DNA of 64,000 nt from Qipengyuania pacifica (GCF_019857205.1 NZ_JAHWXO010000002.1:1-64000); one strand, 5' to 3'; shown: positions 1 to 9,061, numbered from the stretch's first letter. Notes: generated from the sequence alone by a model not told the origin. Program-made: numbers and translations.

Positions 1-27
1 ATCCAGTCAAACAGCCAGATCTCTTGA

Positions 28-57
28 ATGACCGGTTTCCACCCCAGATGCAGACCT
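28..57. repeat. Degenerate 30-nt repeat, copy 1
   Basis: This 30-nt stretch shares most bases with 631-660. Both begin ATGACCG, keep a central CCACCCCA block and then GCAG. The two copies bracket the small lipoprotein gene. I see no coding function. The family is unnamed here; a dispersed intergenic repeat of this lineage is an inference. Confidence 0.5.
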
Positions 58-152
58 TCCCACGTGTTGTCGGAGCGCATGAAAGCCGACTGTTCGCTAA
101 CCGCAAATGCACGATAAAAGCGGACCGACTCCTAACGACCACATATCGGGCT

Positions 153-608
153 CTACATCTTGGACGGGGTGCGCTCGACCGTGCGGGCGCGGATTAGGTC
201 GTCGACAATGATGTCGCGCCCCGGCTGGGTGAGGTTGCAAAGTGGATACCTGCCAACAAACTCGACCTCCATTACGTAGGCCGAGTTGTCAGACGCATGC
301 CTTTCTAGCGCGGTTCCCCACAAGCGGTCTGTGGCGTCTTGGTGCCGCCATGCCTCCTCGGCGGTTAGCGCCTGACCTTCATGAAATTCATTCACCTCAA
401 AGTCGGTTGCCCAAGTGCCGGTGAAGCGCTGAGGCTCTGACATTGGGAAGCATTCATCAAAAATAGCACTACTATTCCGCTCCCCAGACCCAGCCACGCG
501 ATCCATGCAGGCAAGGGTTTCATCTCGGAGAACTTCACAATCAACTGGCCGTTCATCGCTGCAAGCTGTGAGCGCAGCAACAATTAGAAGGGTCGTCCAA
601 TGACGCAT
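153..608 (-). CDS. Small hypothetical lipoprotein
   Basis: The predicted product is 151 residues. It starts at the ATG at 608, which places a short hydrophobic signal (residues 4-14) directly before a lipobox ending L-T-A-C, with Cys16 as the probable lipidated residue. A longer frame opens at 674, but its extra residues look like read-through of intergenic repeat DNA. The mature part is hydrophilic, rich in acidic residues, and has four further cysteines (Cys residues in the C-E-V, A-C-M, E-C-F and L-C-N contexts). I recognise no domain. The gene stands alone between two copies of a degenerate repeat, which suggests an accessory gene. Function unknown; an envelope location is inferred from the lipobox only. 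Confidence 0.55.
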   Translation of the reverse strand: MRHWTTLLIVAALTACSDERPVDCEVLRDETLACMDRVAGSGERNSSAIFDECFPMSEPQRFTGTWATDFEVNEFHEGQALTAEEAWRHQDATDRLWGTALERHASDNSAYVMEVEFVGRYPLCNLTQPGRDIIVDDLIRARTVERTPSKM

Positions 609-630
609 GGTTTTTACGCTAGGCGACCAG

Positions 631-660
631 ATGACCGCTTCCCACCCCAAAAGCAGCCGA
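631..660. repeat. Degenerate 30-nt repeat, copy 2
   Basis: Second copy of the 28-57 element: ATGACCGC, then CCCACCCCA and AGCAG. It lies just upstream of the lipoprotein start at 608, so it could overlap that gene's promoter. See copy 1. Confidence 0.5.
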
Positions 661-741
661 TAGCGACAGTTCAAGCCTCGCCTACTTGCGCCCCTTCAGC
701 GATCCACGGTTCCTCGCCAACACCAAGCCCTGCTCCTCGCA

Positions 742-2115
742 TCACTCCGACGGGACCAGCCTGAGCTCCGTCTGTCTGCCATCCAGAAACCACACCTTTT
801 CACCGTCGAACCAGGCGTCTTCCTCGGACCGGAAGTCCACGACCTGTCCGCCCCATTCGGGTACGGCGTTGTAGCTGGTCAGTTCGATCGACCAGGCGGT
901 GTCGGGGCGCAGGGCGTATTCGCCGCGGGGATCGCCATTCTGATTGTCCCAGAAACCGATGGGCGTTCCCGCGCCGTGTCCGTGATATCCGATGGGATGC
1001 GAATAGATCGAAGGCATCAGTCCCTGTGCAATCGCCTTCGCGCGCGCGCGTGACAGGATCTCGTTGCCGCTCAGCCCGGTTTCGAACGATTCCAGCAGCG
1101 CATCCTGCACGCGGTTCGTCGCGGCAAGGCCGTCTTTCAGCCCTTGCGGGGCGGAGGTTTCGCCCGGTTTCAGCACATAGGCCAGATGCTGCGTATCGGT
1201 GTTCAGCCGCAGATAGGTGATGCCGAAGTCGGTCCACAGCAGATCGCCCGGCTGGATCACCGTGTCGCCGCGCAGCATCCCTTCCGCGCCTTCGCGCTGG
1301 ATGCCGACCGACGGGTGGAACCAGGGTGTCAGGCCCAGCGAAGCCAGCGTGTCGCGGTACCACCATTCGACATCGGCCGCGGTGGTCGACCCGGATGTGA
1401 TGACTTCGCGCGAAAAGGCGCGCCCGATCAGCGCATGCGCAATTCGGACAATGCCGGGATAGATTTCCATCTCTTCCGGAATGCGGTGCTCGAGCCAGCG
1501 TGTCGCCAGCGTTTCGCCCGACACGATGCGGTCGCGGTAGGTCTGCGGCAACGCCGCACTCATCAGCCGGTACTGGCTCAGCGTCATCCCGTCGCCAAAG
1601 GCGCTGAGGTCGGAGAAGTTGATCGCGATCTTCTGCGGGTCGCGCTCTGCCACGATATCCGCCACCGCCTGCCACTGGTCGGGTTGCGTACCCGGCTCCC
1701 ATGCCGCTTCGAACAGATCGCCAAGCCCGTATCGGCTCACCGTCAGCCGCTCCACCGGCTGGCCTTCGCCCGGATCGTAAAACACCAGGATGGTGCGGCG
1801 CCGCGCACTCATGCTTTGCCCGTCCAGCATGGTCGCGATGACGGGTTCCTCGAAATATTCACGCGCCATCAGCACCCACATGTCGATGCCCTCTTCGCGC
1901 ATGATCTGCGGCACCACCGTGTCGAGCCGTTTTGCCAGGATGCGGTCGATGACCTCGGCACGCTCCCGCATCGACAGCAGTTCCGGCATGTCCGGGACGG
2001 CCTGCTCGCTATCGCTCATGGCGATCTGCGGCGGCGCGGCGTCCTGCGCATGGGATGGTGATGCGGCAAGGGCGGCGCACAGCAGGGCGGCCCCGATCGG
2101 AAAACGCAGTAACAT
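742..2115 (-). CDS. Secreted M24-family metallopeptidase (Xaa-Pro aminopeptidase-like)
   Basis: 457 residues with a clear Sec signal peptide (hydrophobic residues 6-20, cleavage near S-H-A-Q). The C-terminal half has the pita-bread M24 layout: metal-binding Asp in W-T-D-F-G (about residue 296) and in N-T-D-T-Q-H (about 307), a His in the Y-H-G-H-G-A-G segment, Glu in S-I-E-L-T, and a final E-E-D near the C-terminus. The N-terminal domain is creatinase-like. The family cleaves N-terminal residues before proline and binds two divalent metals; the exact substrate is unknown. Only 33 nt separate it from smc upstream on the same strand, so co-transcription is likely although no functional link is obvious. 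Periplasmic location is inferred from the signal peptide. Confidence 0.85.
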   Translation of the reverse strand: MLLRFPIGAALLCAALAASPSHAQDAAPPQIAMSDSEQAVPDMPELLSMRERAEVIDRILAKRLDTVVPQIMREEGIDMWVLMAREYFEEPVIATMLDGQSMSARRRTILVFYDPGEGQPVERLTVSRYGLGDLFEAAWEPGTQPDQWQAVADIVAERDPQKIAINFSDLSAFGDGMTLSQYRLMSAALPQTYRDRIVSGETLATRWLEHRIPEEMEIYPGIVRIAHALIGRAFSREVITSGSTTAADVEWWYRDTLASLGLTPWFHPSVGIQREGAEGMLRGDTVIQPGDLLWTDFGITYLRLNTDTQHLAYVLKPGETSAPQGLKDGLAATNRVQDALLESFETGLSGNEILSRARAKAIAQGLMPSIYSHPIGYHGHGAGTPIGFWDNQNGDPRGEYALRPDTAWSIELTSYNAVPEWGGQVVDFRSEEDAWFDGEKVWFLDGRQTELRLVPSE

Positions 2116-2148
2116 TGTCGGAAAAATTCTCCCCTCGGGCCGGCCAGC

Positions 2149-5100
2149 CTATTCCGCGGCCAGCAATTCCTCAGCCCCGCCAAGGTCCACGCTGACGAGA
2201 CGGCTGACGCCTTTTTCGATCATCGTCACGCCGAACAGGCGGTGCATCCTGCTCATGGTCACGGCGTTGTGCGTGACGATCAGATAACGGGTCTGCGTTT
2301 CGCGCACCATCGCGTCCAGCAGGTCGCAGAACCGGTCGATATTGGCATCGTCCAGCGGCGCGTCGACTTCGTCCAGCACACAGATCGGTGCCGGGTTCGT
2401 CAGGAACAGGCCGAAGATCAGCGCGGTGGCGGTCAGCGCCTGTTCGCCGCCCGAAAGCAGGGTCAGCGATTGCAGTTTCTTGCCCGGCGGCTGGGCGAAG
2501 ATTTCCAGCCCGGCTTCCAGCGGATCGTCGCTGTCGATCAGCGCAAGATGTGCCTCGCCCCCTTCGAACAGCCGGTTGAACAGGCGCTGGAAGTGGTCGT
2601 TGACCTGCTCGAACGCCGTGCGCAGCCGCTCGCGCCCTTCGCGGTTGAGATTGCCGATCGATCCGCGCAGCCGGCTGACCGCCTCGCGCAATTCCTCCTG
2701 ATCGGCGGCATTGGTGCCATGCTCGCTCTCGATCCGCTCCAGCTCGTCCGCGGCGACGAGATTGACCGGGCCGATGCGCTCGCGGCTGGCGGTCAGGCGG
2801 TCCATCTCCTCGCTCTCCGCCTCGGCGGACCGGATGGCGTCCTCGTCGAATTCGAAGCGCTGGGGCAGCAGCGGCGGCGGGCACTGGAACCGTTCGCCCG
2901 AAATGCGCGTCATCTCGATCCGGCGGCTGTCCTGATTTTCCGCGCGGGCGGCAAGGCCGGCCCGGTTCTCGCGCGCATCGGCCAGCGCTTCGTTCGCTGC
3001 GGCAAAGGCGCGGTCGGCGTCGTGCGCGGCGCCGCCCGCCTCGGCCACCGCCTGTTCGGCTGCGGCAAGTTCGCGCGTCAGCCGCTCGCGGACCTGATCG
3101 CCCTGTTCGATCTCGCGTATCAGCCCTTCCGGCTTGGCGGCGACGATCGCGCGTTCTTCCTCGATTTCCTCCGCCCGGATTTCCATTTCGGACAGGCGCC
3201 GTGCGGCATCGCCGCTGCGGGCCTGCCAGTTCGCCATGTCGCTGCGCTGGGCCGATGCCCGCTCGCGCGCCACGGCGAGCGCCTGGTCGTGGGCGGCCAG
3301 TTCTGCCGCGCGGGCCTGCAGGTTCGACCGGGACGCTTCGTTTCTGGCACGTGCGGCTTCCAGCGATGCGCGACCGGCTGCGGGATCGGGCAGGGCATCG
3401 CGCTTGGCCTCGGCGGATGCGAGATCGGCCTTGGCCGAGGCGATCACCTCGCCATGCTCGGCCTCGCTCCGGTCGAGCTCCTCCAGTCGCGCAGCCAGTC
3501 TTTCGCGGGCGGCGTCGGCCTGATCCAGCGCGCGCAGCGCCTGTCGCTCGGCATCGGCGGCGCCGGCCAGTTCGCGTTCCGCCGCGATCAGATCCCGCTG
3601 AACGTTCACCAGCTGTTCGGCGGCCCGATCAAGCGTATGATTGGCATGCGTTGCAGCGTCTTGCAGGGCAGGCAGGCGCTGGTCGAGTTCGGCAAACCGG
3701 TTCTCCGCTTCGAGCCGTGCGGCCTCCGCAGAACCTTCGCCGCGCACCACCAGACCGTCCCAGCGGCGCAATTGCCCCGCCATCGTCACCAGCGCATGGC
3801 CCGGCTCCAGCGCCCGGCCATCGTCCGCTTGCGCGACATGCACCAGGGCCAGCAAGGCGCGCAATTCCGCGGGACAGCTCTCGACATGGGCCGACAGACT
3901 GTCCTCCACGGGCGCGGGCGCTTCGGCTCCGGTCCAGTACCGCCCCTCCGCATCGCCGTCCGGCACGCCCAGCAGCGCCTTGCCATCGCGGCCCAGCGCC
4001 GCGGCCACGGCCCGCTCGTATCCCTTTGCGGCCCGCACGCCGTCGATCGCCTGCTGGCGACCGCTGCGCTTGGACATCGCCCGCTCGCGCGCCTCCCGGT
4101 CGCGCTTCAGCGCTTCCCACTCTCGTTGCACGCCGGACAGTTCGGCCCTGGCTTCGGCGAGGTGCGACGATGCCTCGTCACGCTCGGCCTGCAATTCCGC
4201 CTTGCGCGCCTGGAGGTCGTCCAGCCTTGCTCGAAAGCTAGCCAGCGATGCTGCGGCCTCCTCGGCTGCGGCTTTGGCAGCATCGACATCGGCATCCGGA
4301 TCTTCACCGGCCAGCGCGGCGCGCTGCTGCGCCATGCGGCGTGCTTCCGCCTCGGCCCGTTCGAGGCGGGCTTTCGCCTGGGCGATCTCGGCTTCGGCGA
4401 CGCGCCATTCCGCCTCGACCCCGGCGTTGTCCGCTGTCGCCTTGGCCAGCGCGAGTTCGGCGGTGCGGCTGTCCCGCTCGGCCTGTTCCTGCGCGCGATC
4501 AAGGGCAGGGCGGCGTTCCTCGTCCGTCGCGAGGGCCTTCTCGCTCTCGGCCAGATCGCGCTCCAGCTTCGAAAGCGCCTCGGCGGCATCCCGCGTCAAT
4601 CGGTCTGCATCGCCCTTGTCGGCTTCGAGCCGCGCCTTCTGCCGGTCGAGATCGGCGAGCCGCTGCTCGGCCGCTTCGAGCTGGGTGCTCAGTGCCGCCA
4701 TGCGGTGCCCGTGCGCGCTCGCATCGTCGCGGCGGTCCGCCTGTTCCCCGCGCGCTTCCGCCAGCGCTTCGGCGGCCGTCCGCTGCGCCTTCTGCGCCTC
4801 GTCCGCAGCCTTCTGCGTTTCGCTTACCCTGGCTTCGGCAGCCGCCGCCGCTTTCTTGGCTTCTTCCGCTGCCGCCGCCGCATCGCGCCAGCGGGCGAAT
4901 ACCAGCCGCGCTTCGGCGGTCTTTATCTCGTCGGACAGCTTGCGATAGCGTTCCGCCTGCTTGGCCTGCCGCCGCAGCGAAGCGATCTGGCTGTCGAGCC
5001 CGGCCATGATGTCTTCGAGCCGTTCGAGGTTCGTCTCGGTCTGCCGCAGTTTGCTTTCGGCATCGCGCCGCCGCACGTGGAGGCCCGCGATGCCCGCTGC

Positions 5101-5571
5101 TTCTTCGAGCATCTGTCGCCGTTCGGTGGGCTTGGCGGCGATGACCTGCGCGATCTTGCCCTGGCTGACGAGGGCAGGGCTGTGCGCGCCGGTGGCCGCA
5201 TCCGCGAAGATCAGCGCCACGTCCTTCGCGCGCACGTCCCGCCCGTTCAGGCGATAGGCGCTGCCGGCGCCGCGTTCGATCCGCCGGACGACTTCCATCT
5301 CGTCGCCGTCATCGTCCGCGCCGTTGAGAACGACTTCGGCGAAATCACGCTGCGGGCGGCTTTGCGTACCGGCGAAGATGACGTCTTCCATCCCGCCAGA
5401 GCGCATGGATTTGGGCGAGTTTTCGCCCATCACCCAGCGGATCGCCTCGAGCAGGTTGGATTTGCCGCAACCGTTGGGGCCGACGACACCCGTCAGCCCC
5501 GGTTCGATATGCAAGGTGGAAGGCTCGACGAAGCTCTTGAAGCCACTCAGTTTGAGCTTCGAGATCTCCAT
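2149..5571 (-). CDS. smc: Chromosome segregation protein SMC
   Basis: 1140 residues, the usual SMC size. The N-terminal ATPase half carries Walker A G-P-N-G-C-G-K-S-N at residues 31-39. Two long Ala/Glu/Arg-rich coiled coils (about 170-490 and 640-900) flank a hinge near 500-620. The C-terminal half has the ABC signature L-L-S-G-G-E-Q near 1038 and Walker B V-L-D-E-V-D-A-P near 1065. SMC dimers compact and help segregate the chromosome with ScpA and ScpB, neither of which is in this window. The ATG at 5571 begins directly with the conserved L-K-L-S-G-F-K-S-F strand. It lies 27 nt downstream of a DsbA-like gene, in a minus-strand run with the DUF721 gene. Confidence 0.97.
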   Translation of the reverse strand: MEISKLKLSGFKSFVEPSTLHIEPGLTGVVGPNGCGKSNLLEAIRWVMGENSPKSMRSGGMEDVIFAGTQSRPQRDFAEVVLNGADDDGDEMEVVRRIERGAGSAYRLNGRDVRAKDVALIFADAATGAHSPALVSQGKIAQVIAAKPTERRQMLEEAAGIAGLHVRRRDAESKLRQTETNLERLEDIMAGLDSQIASLRRQAKQAERYRKLSDEIKTAEARLVFARWRDAAAAAEEAKKAAAAAEARVSETQKAADEAQKAQRTAAEALAEARGEQADRRDDASAHGHRMAALSTQLEAAEQRLADLDRQKARLEADKGDADRLTRDAAEALSKLERDLAESEKALATDEERRPALDRAQEQAERDSRTAELALAKATADNAGVEAEWRVAEAEIAQAKARLERAEAEARRMAQQRAALAGEDPDADVDAAKAAAEEAAASLASFRARLDDLQARKAELQAERDEASSHLAEARAELSGVQREWEALKRDREARERAMSKRSGRQQAIDGVRAAKGYERAVAAALGRDGKALLGVPDGDAEGRYWTGAEAPAPVEDSLSAHVESCPAELRALLALVHVAQADDGRALEPGHALVTMAGQLRRWDGLVVRGEGSAEAARLEAENRFAELDQRLPALQDAATHANHTLDRAAEQLVNVQRDLIAAERELAGAADAERQALRALDQADAARERLAARLEELDRSEAEHGEVIASAKADLASAEAKRDALPDPAAGRASLEAARARNEASRSNLQARAAELAAHDQALAVARERASAQRSDMANWQARSGDAARRLSEMEIRAEEIEEERAIVAAKPEGLIREIEQGDQVRERLTRELAAAEQAVAEAGGAAHDADRAFAAANEALADARENRAGLAARAENQDSRRIEMTRISGERFQCPPPLLPQRFEFDEDAIRSAEAESEEMDRLTASRERIGPVNLVAADELERIESEHGTNAADQEELREAVSRLRGSIGNLNREGRERLRTAFEQVNDHFQRLFNRLFEGGEAHLALIDSDDPLEAGLEIFAQPPGKKLQSLTLLSGGEQALTATALIFGLFLTNPAPICVLDEVDAPLDDANIDRFCDLLDAMVRETQTRYLIVTHNAVTMSRMHRLFGVTMIEKGVSRLVSVDLGGAEELLAAE

Positions 5572-5598
5572 TCCTGTCCCGGCCCCCCGTTGCCAGCT

Positions 5599-6339
5599 TT
5601 ACCTGGCGCCAGCGCGCTGCAGTATCGGTTCAAGCCCGGCCCAGGTGTTGGCATCGACATCGCGGCCGTTCAGCTTGAAGGTCGGGGTGCCGGTAATGTC
5701 GAATTCGCTGCCGTAACGCTGGGTGAAGTTCGCCTGTTCTTCCAGCTTGGCGGTATCGGCCAGGCACTGACGTCCCTGATCTTCGCTGATCCCGCGTGCG
5801 GCGAAGAAGTCGAGATAGCCCATCTGTTCGGCGGCCACCACGAAGCGTTCCTGCATCGGGCGCTGCATCGCTGCTTCGAAAGCGGCCTGATTGGTCTGGA
5901 TCGGCTGCATGATAGTTTCGTAATTCATCCAGACCTGGTCCGATAGCGGCAGGACCGCTTCTACGGGACCGCATTGGGTCAGCCGGCCGAGCAGCAGGTC
6001 GAGCGGGCCATGGATGGCGTATTGGCGCAGTTCGAAGCTGACGACGCCGCTGTCGATATATTCCATCAAGGGCTCGCTGCCTTCCACCGCGAACCGTGCG
6101 CAGGTCGGGCAGGTGAGCGAGCCGTATTCCATCAATTTGAGCGGGGCGTCGGGATTGCCGACGAGTACGCCGCCATCGTCGGTCATGACTGCCGTGCTGC
6201 GCCATTCCGTACCTGCGGGTGCGGGGATGGCGGCAATGGCATCGCCCTTGATTTCACCGGTTTCCTCTGCACCCGATCCGCAGGCGGCCAGCGCCAGGGC
6301 AAGCGGAGCGGCAAGGGCGAAACGCAAGGTCTTGGTCAT
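5599..6339 (-). CDS. DsbA-family thiol:disulfide lipoprotein (CPTC)
   Basis: 246 residues. The N-terminus is a lipoprotein signal with lipobox L-A-A-C (Cys20). A thioredoxin fold of the DsbA/DsbG type (Thioredoxin_4) follows, with active site C-P-T-C at residues 77-80 and the conserved cis-proline in I-T-G-T-P-T-F near the C-terminus. Such proteins oxidise or isomerise disulfides in the periplasm; which direction applies cannot be told from sequence. RBS GAGG lies about 9 nt before the ATG. It is a paralogue of the neighbouring gene 6449-7153, from which it is separated by 109 nt, so the pair arose by duplication. Here the protein is membrane-anchored, the neighbour is soluble. Confidence 0.88.
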   Translation of the reverse strand: MTKTLRFALAAPLALALAACGSGAEETGEIKGDAIAAIPAPAGTEWRSTAVMTDDGGVLVGNPDAPLKLMEYGSLTCPTCARFAVEGSEPLMEYIDSGVVSFELRQYAIHGPLDLLLGRLTQCGPVEAVLPLSDQVWMNYETIMQPIQTNQAAFEAAMQRPMQERFVVAAEQMGYLDFFAARGISEDQGRQCLADTAKLEEQANFTQRYGSEFDITGTPTFKLNGRDVDANTWAGLEPILQRAGAR

Positions 6340-6448
6340 GAAAATCCTCGTATCTATGCTGGGGAGGCTATGCCGGGGGATGTCCCCAAGGAAAGGCGCT
6401 ATTATGCGTATCCACAGGGCTTTCCCCCGAAAAACGGGTTAGCGGTCT

Positions 6449-7153
6449 TCAGATTGCGTCCTTGAGACGTTTTTCGAGCGAAGGCCAGTCATGCGCTTCG
6501 AGCAGCTTGCCATCGAGCACGAAGCTCGGCGTGCCCGTAAGCTGGTACTTCGCAACATCGGCTGCCGAAGTATCGGCCAGAGCCTTCGCTTTCGCTTCGT
6601 CGGACAGGCACCGGTCGAGATCGGCCCGGCGGTAGCCACGGGTTTCCATTATCTCGTAGAAATCGAGGTCGCTGGCGATCGCCTGGAACCGTGCCGAATT
6701 CGTGCCGAACTGCCAGCGCGAACGCTGCGCCTGCGTCGCATTGCGCGCCTTGTCCATCCATTCGTCGAAACGATACATGATCGCTTCGTGATTGCCGCCG
6801 AACTTCTTTTCATCGCCGCAGTGGGTCAGCAACGCGGCGGTCAGATCGACGGGGTCACGGATCAAATGGCGGACTTCATAGCTGATCTTGCCGGTGGGAA
6901 CGTAGGACAGCTTGATTGCCGCATCGCCCTTGCGCGCGAATTCCGCGCAGTGAGAGCAGGTGTAGCTCATGAATTCGATCAGCTTCTTTTCGGCTTCCGG
7001 GTTGCCGAAAAGATGCCCGCCATCGGATGCCTGCAGCATACCGGCCCAGTTGCCGCCGGGCTTCATCAAGCGTTCCTGCGCATTTGCGCCAAGAGCCAGC
7101 GTGCTCGCACCGACCAGCGCGAGCGCTGCCATGGCCAACGATTTGATTTTCAC
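6449..7153 (-). CDS. DsbA-family periplasmic thioredoxin-fold protein (CSHC)
   Basis: 234 residues with a cleavable signal peptide (A-N-A-Q site near residue 26) and DsbA fold. The active site is C-S-H-C at residues 66-69, and the cis-Pro loop is L-T-G-T-P-S-F. The start is GTG at 7153, whose GTGA overlaps the stop of the upstream DUF721 gene by 4 nt, implying translational coupling. The neighbour 5599-6339 is its paralogue with a different dipeptide (P-T) between the cysteines. The dipeptide sets redox potential in this family, so the pair may split oxidase and isomerase or reductase roles (inference). Confidence 0.88.
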   Translation of the reverse strand: MKIKSLAMAALALVGASTLALGANAQERLMKPGGNWAGMLQASDGGHLFGNPEAEKKLIEFMSYTCSHCAEFARKGDAAIKLSYVPTGKISYEVRHLIRDPVDLTAALLTHCGDEKKFGGNHEAIMYRFDEWMDKARNATQAQRSRWQFGTNSARFQAIASDLDFYEIMETRGYRRADLDRCLSDEAKAKALADTSAADVAKYQLTGTPSFVLDGKLLEAHDWPSLEKRLKDAI

Positions 7154-7680
7154 TTTATGTCATCCCCGTCTTCTCGAGACCCCATGCTGCGCGCCAGCGA
7201 TTCCAGCACCGTACGCAATTCCGGGTCTCCGATATCGCGCAGACTGTCACCCAATTCCATCGGAATCGGTTTGAGCGAAGGCGGCGCTTTCTGCGCCTCT
7301 CTTCCCGGTGGTGGCTTAACCTCGCCTTGCCGCAGCTTGATCCGGGCGACGGCACGATATCCGAAGAACCGGTTCACCCGTTCGATTATTTCCGGAATGA
7401 CCTGCTGGACCAGCGGCGCATGTGCAGGTTTGACCACCAGATGCATGATGCCTTCGGATTTCTCGCCCGGTGGGAAACGGATCATTTCGGGTGTGCATGT
7501 CCGGGCGTGTATTTCGCCCACGATTTCAGGCCAGCGGCTGACGACGGAGCTCTGGACGAAGCCGTAACGGCGAAACGCGCTGCGTCCGATCTGCGGCATG
7601 AGGTCGCTGATAGGCTTGGCCACGCCGCCGCGTGGACGCCGGTAGTGTCTCGCCTCGGATTTTGTCTTGTCGCTTCCCAT
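7150..7680 (-). CDS. DUF721 (DciA-like) protein
   Basis: 176 residues from the ATG at 7680; a longer frame opens at 7773 but would run into the divergent mutY start. AGG and GGAG sequences lie 8-14 nt upstream of 7680. The centre matches the DUF721 family: R-R-Y-G-F near the N-terminus, W-P-E-I-V-G, then a hydrophobic L-x-V-x-V-type strand and Q-x-x-I-P-x-I-I-E-R-V-N. Members related to DciA load the replicative helicase DnaB in bacteria without DnaC; whether this one does is inferred from family only. It heads the run DUF721-dsbA-dsbA-smc, with a 4-nt overlap to the next gene. An ATG at 7695 is an alternative start. Confidence 0.8.
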   Translation of the reverse strand: MGSDKTKSEARHYRRPRGGVAKPISDLMPQIGRSAFRRYGFVQSSVVSRWPEIVGEIHARTCTPEMIRFPPGEKSEGIMHLVVKPAHAPLVQQVIPEIIERVNRFFGYRAVARIKLRQGEVKPPPGREAQKAPPSLKPIPMELGDSLRDIGDPELRTVLESLARSMGSREDGDDIK

Positions 7681-7709
7681 GTCGCCTGGCTCCATGCCAT
7701 AGGCGGGCG

Positions 7710-8732
7710 GTGGCCGCCACTGTCTCTGACAATTTGCTCGACTGGTATGACGCGCATGCTCGCGAACTGCCATGGCGCGCGCAGCCGGGAACGCCTCCGC
7801 CGGAACCGTACCGCGTCTGGCTGTCGGAAGTCATGCTCCAACAGACCACGGTCGCCGCGGTGAAACCCTATTTCGAAGCGTTTCTCGCGCGCTGGCCCAA
7901 TGTAGAGGCGCTTGCGGCAGCGCCCGAAGAAGACGTCATGGCGGCGTGGGCGGGGCTGGGCTATTACTCGCGGGCGCGAAATCTCGTGAAATGCGCGCGG
8001 GCCGTGGCCGAACTGGGGCACTTTCCCGAAACGGAAAGCGACCTTCGCAGATTGCCGGGCCTCGGGGCCTATACCGCTGCGGCAATCGCAGCGATCGCAT
8101 TTGAAAAACGTGCCGTGGTGGTCGATGCCAATGTCGAGCGCGTCGTCGCGCGACTGTTCGCTATCGAGGAACCGCTGCCGGCCGGCCGCAAGGCCATTCG
8201 CATAGCGGCCGATGCGATCACACCCGATATGCGTGCCGGCGACTTTGCGCAGGCCATGATGGACTTGGGCGCGACGATCTGCACCGCGCGCGATCCCAGA
8301 TGCCTCCTGTGCCCCTTGTCGAACGCCTGCAAGGCAAGGGCCGAGGGCGGTCCGGGACGATTGCCGGTCAAGGCCCCGAAGAAAGCGAAACCGCTGCGAC
8401 AGGGGCAGGCCTACTGGATGGAAAACGATGGTGCCGTGTGGCTCGTCAGGCGTCCCGACACCGGCATTCTCGGCGGCATGCGCGCCTTGCCTGACGATGG
8501 CTGGAACGCCCGCTCCAGCGGTTCGATGCAAACGCCATCACCGGGGATATGGGAGAGCGCCGGCGTCGTGCGCCACACCTTCACCCATTTCTCGCTCGAG
8601 CTGACGGTCCTCACCAGCCTCGCGGCGAGCCAGCCTGAAGGCCAGGGCGAATGGTGGCCGATCGACAGCCTCGACGAAGCAGGTCTGCCGACCTTGTTTG
8701 CCAAGGCTGCCCGGTTGGCGCAGTCGGGTTAG
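7710..8732 (+). CDS. mutY: A/G-specific adenine DNA glycosylase MutY
   Basis: 340 residues from GTG 7710, preceded by AGGCGGG; no in-frame ATG gives a sensible N-terminus, and the frame open from 7632 reads back through the divergent gene. The glycosylase domain has catalytic Glu40 in E-V-M-L-Q-Q-T, helix-hairpin-helix L-P-G-L-G-A-Y-T at 115-122 and Asp139 in V-V-D-A-N. The iron-sulfur loop is C191-x6-C198-x2-C201-x5-C207. The C-terminal Nudix-like domain that recognises 8-oxoG ends with a conserved H-T-F-T-H-F. The enzyme removes adenine mispaired with 8-oxoguanine. Only 29 nt separate its start from that of the divergent DUF721 gene. Confidence 0.95.
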   Translation: MAATVSDNLLDWYDAHARELPWRAQPGTPPPEPYRVWLSEVMLQQTTVAAVKPYFEAFLARWPNVEALAAAPEEDVMAAWAGLGYYSRARNLVKCARAVAELGHFPETESDLRRLPGLGAYTAAAIAAIAFEKRAVVVDANVERVVARLFAIEEPLPAGRKAIRIAADAITPDMRAGDFAQAMMDLGATICTARDPRCLLCPLSNACKARAEGGPGRLPVKAPKKAKPLRQGQAYWMENDGAVWLVRRPDTGILGGMRALPDDGWNARSSGSMQTPSPGIWESAGVVRHTFTHFSLELTVLTSLAASQPEGQGEWWPIDSLDEAGLPTLFAKAARLAQSG

Positions 8733-8950
8733 ATAAGCCCGCCGCCAAGCGACAGCCGGATCGCCGCAATCAGCAGGACGATGAGGCAGAAATTCCGTCC
8801 CCCGTTGCTCGACGAAAACTGGCCAAGCACCACGCCGATCACGATCAGCGGCAGTGCGAACCAGTTGGCCCAGCCGAGAAGAGGAATAGTCGCCGGAATG
8901 ACGACGACGAGGGACACGAGTCCGAACAGGATTGAGAGAAGGTTCAGCAT
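8729..8950 (-). CDS. Small two-segment membrane protein
   Basis: 73 residues from the ATG at 8950. Two or three strongly hydrophobic stretches (about residues 2-33 and 52-68) predict a small inner-membrane protein. No family recognised; it has the look of short conserved hypothetical membrane proteins of sphingomonads. Its 3' end overlaps the convergent mutY end by 4 nt. A start at 9001 would add 17 residues overlapping the promoter of the serine hydrolase and seems less likely. Confidence 0.6.
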   Translation of the reverse strand: MLNLLSILFGLVSLVVVIPATIPLLGWANWFALPLIVIGVVLGQFSSSNGGRNFCLIVLLIAAIRLSLGGGLI

Positions 8951-9061
8951 GTGTTCGGTATGGGTAAAGCACCGGGGCAATGCAACAGTTTCAATTCGCA
9001 ATTGACGGCCCTGCGCCGCTCACGCACAAACCTTCGTAAACAGAGTATCGGAGAGAGACGA

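Noticed and set aside
2242..5946. Very long plus-strand frame opposite smc
   Set aside because: It mirrors smc codon bias on the antisense strand, shows no domain, and smc is unmistakable.
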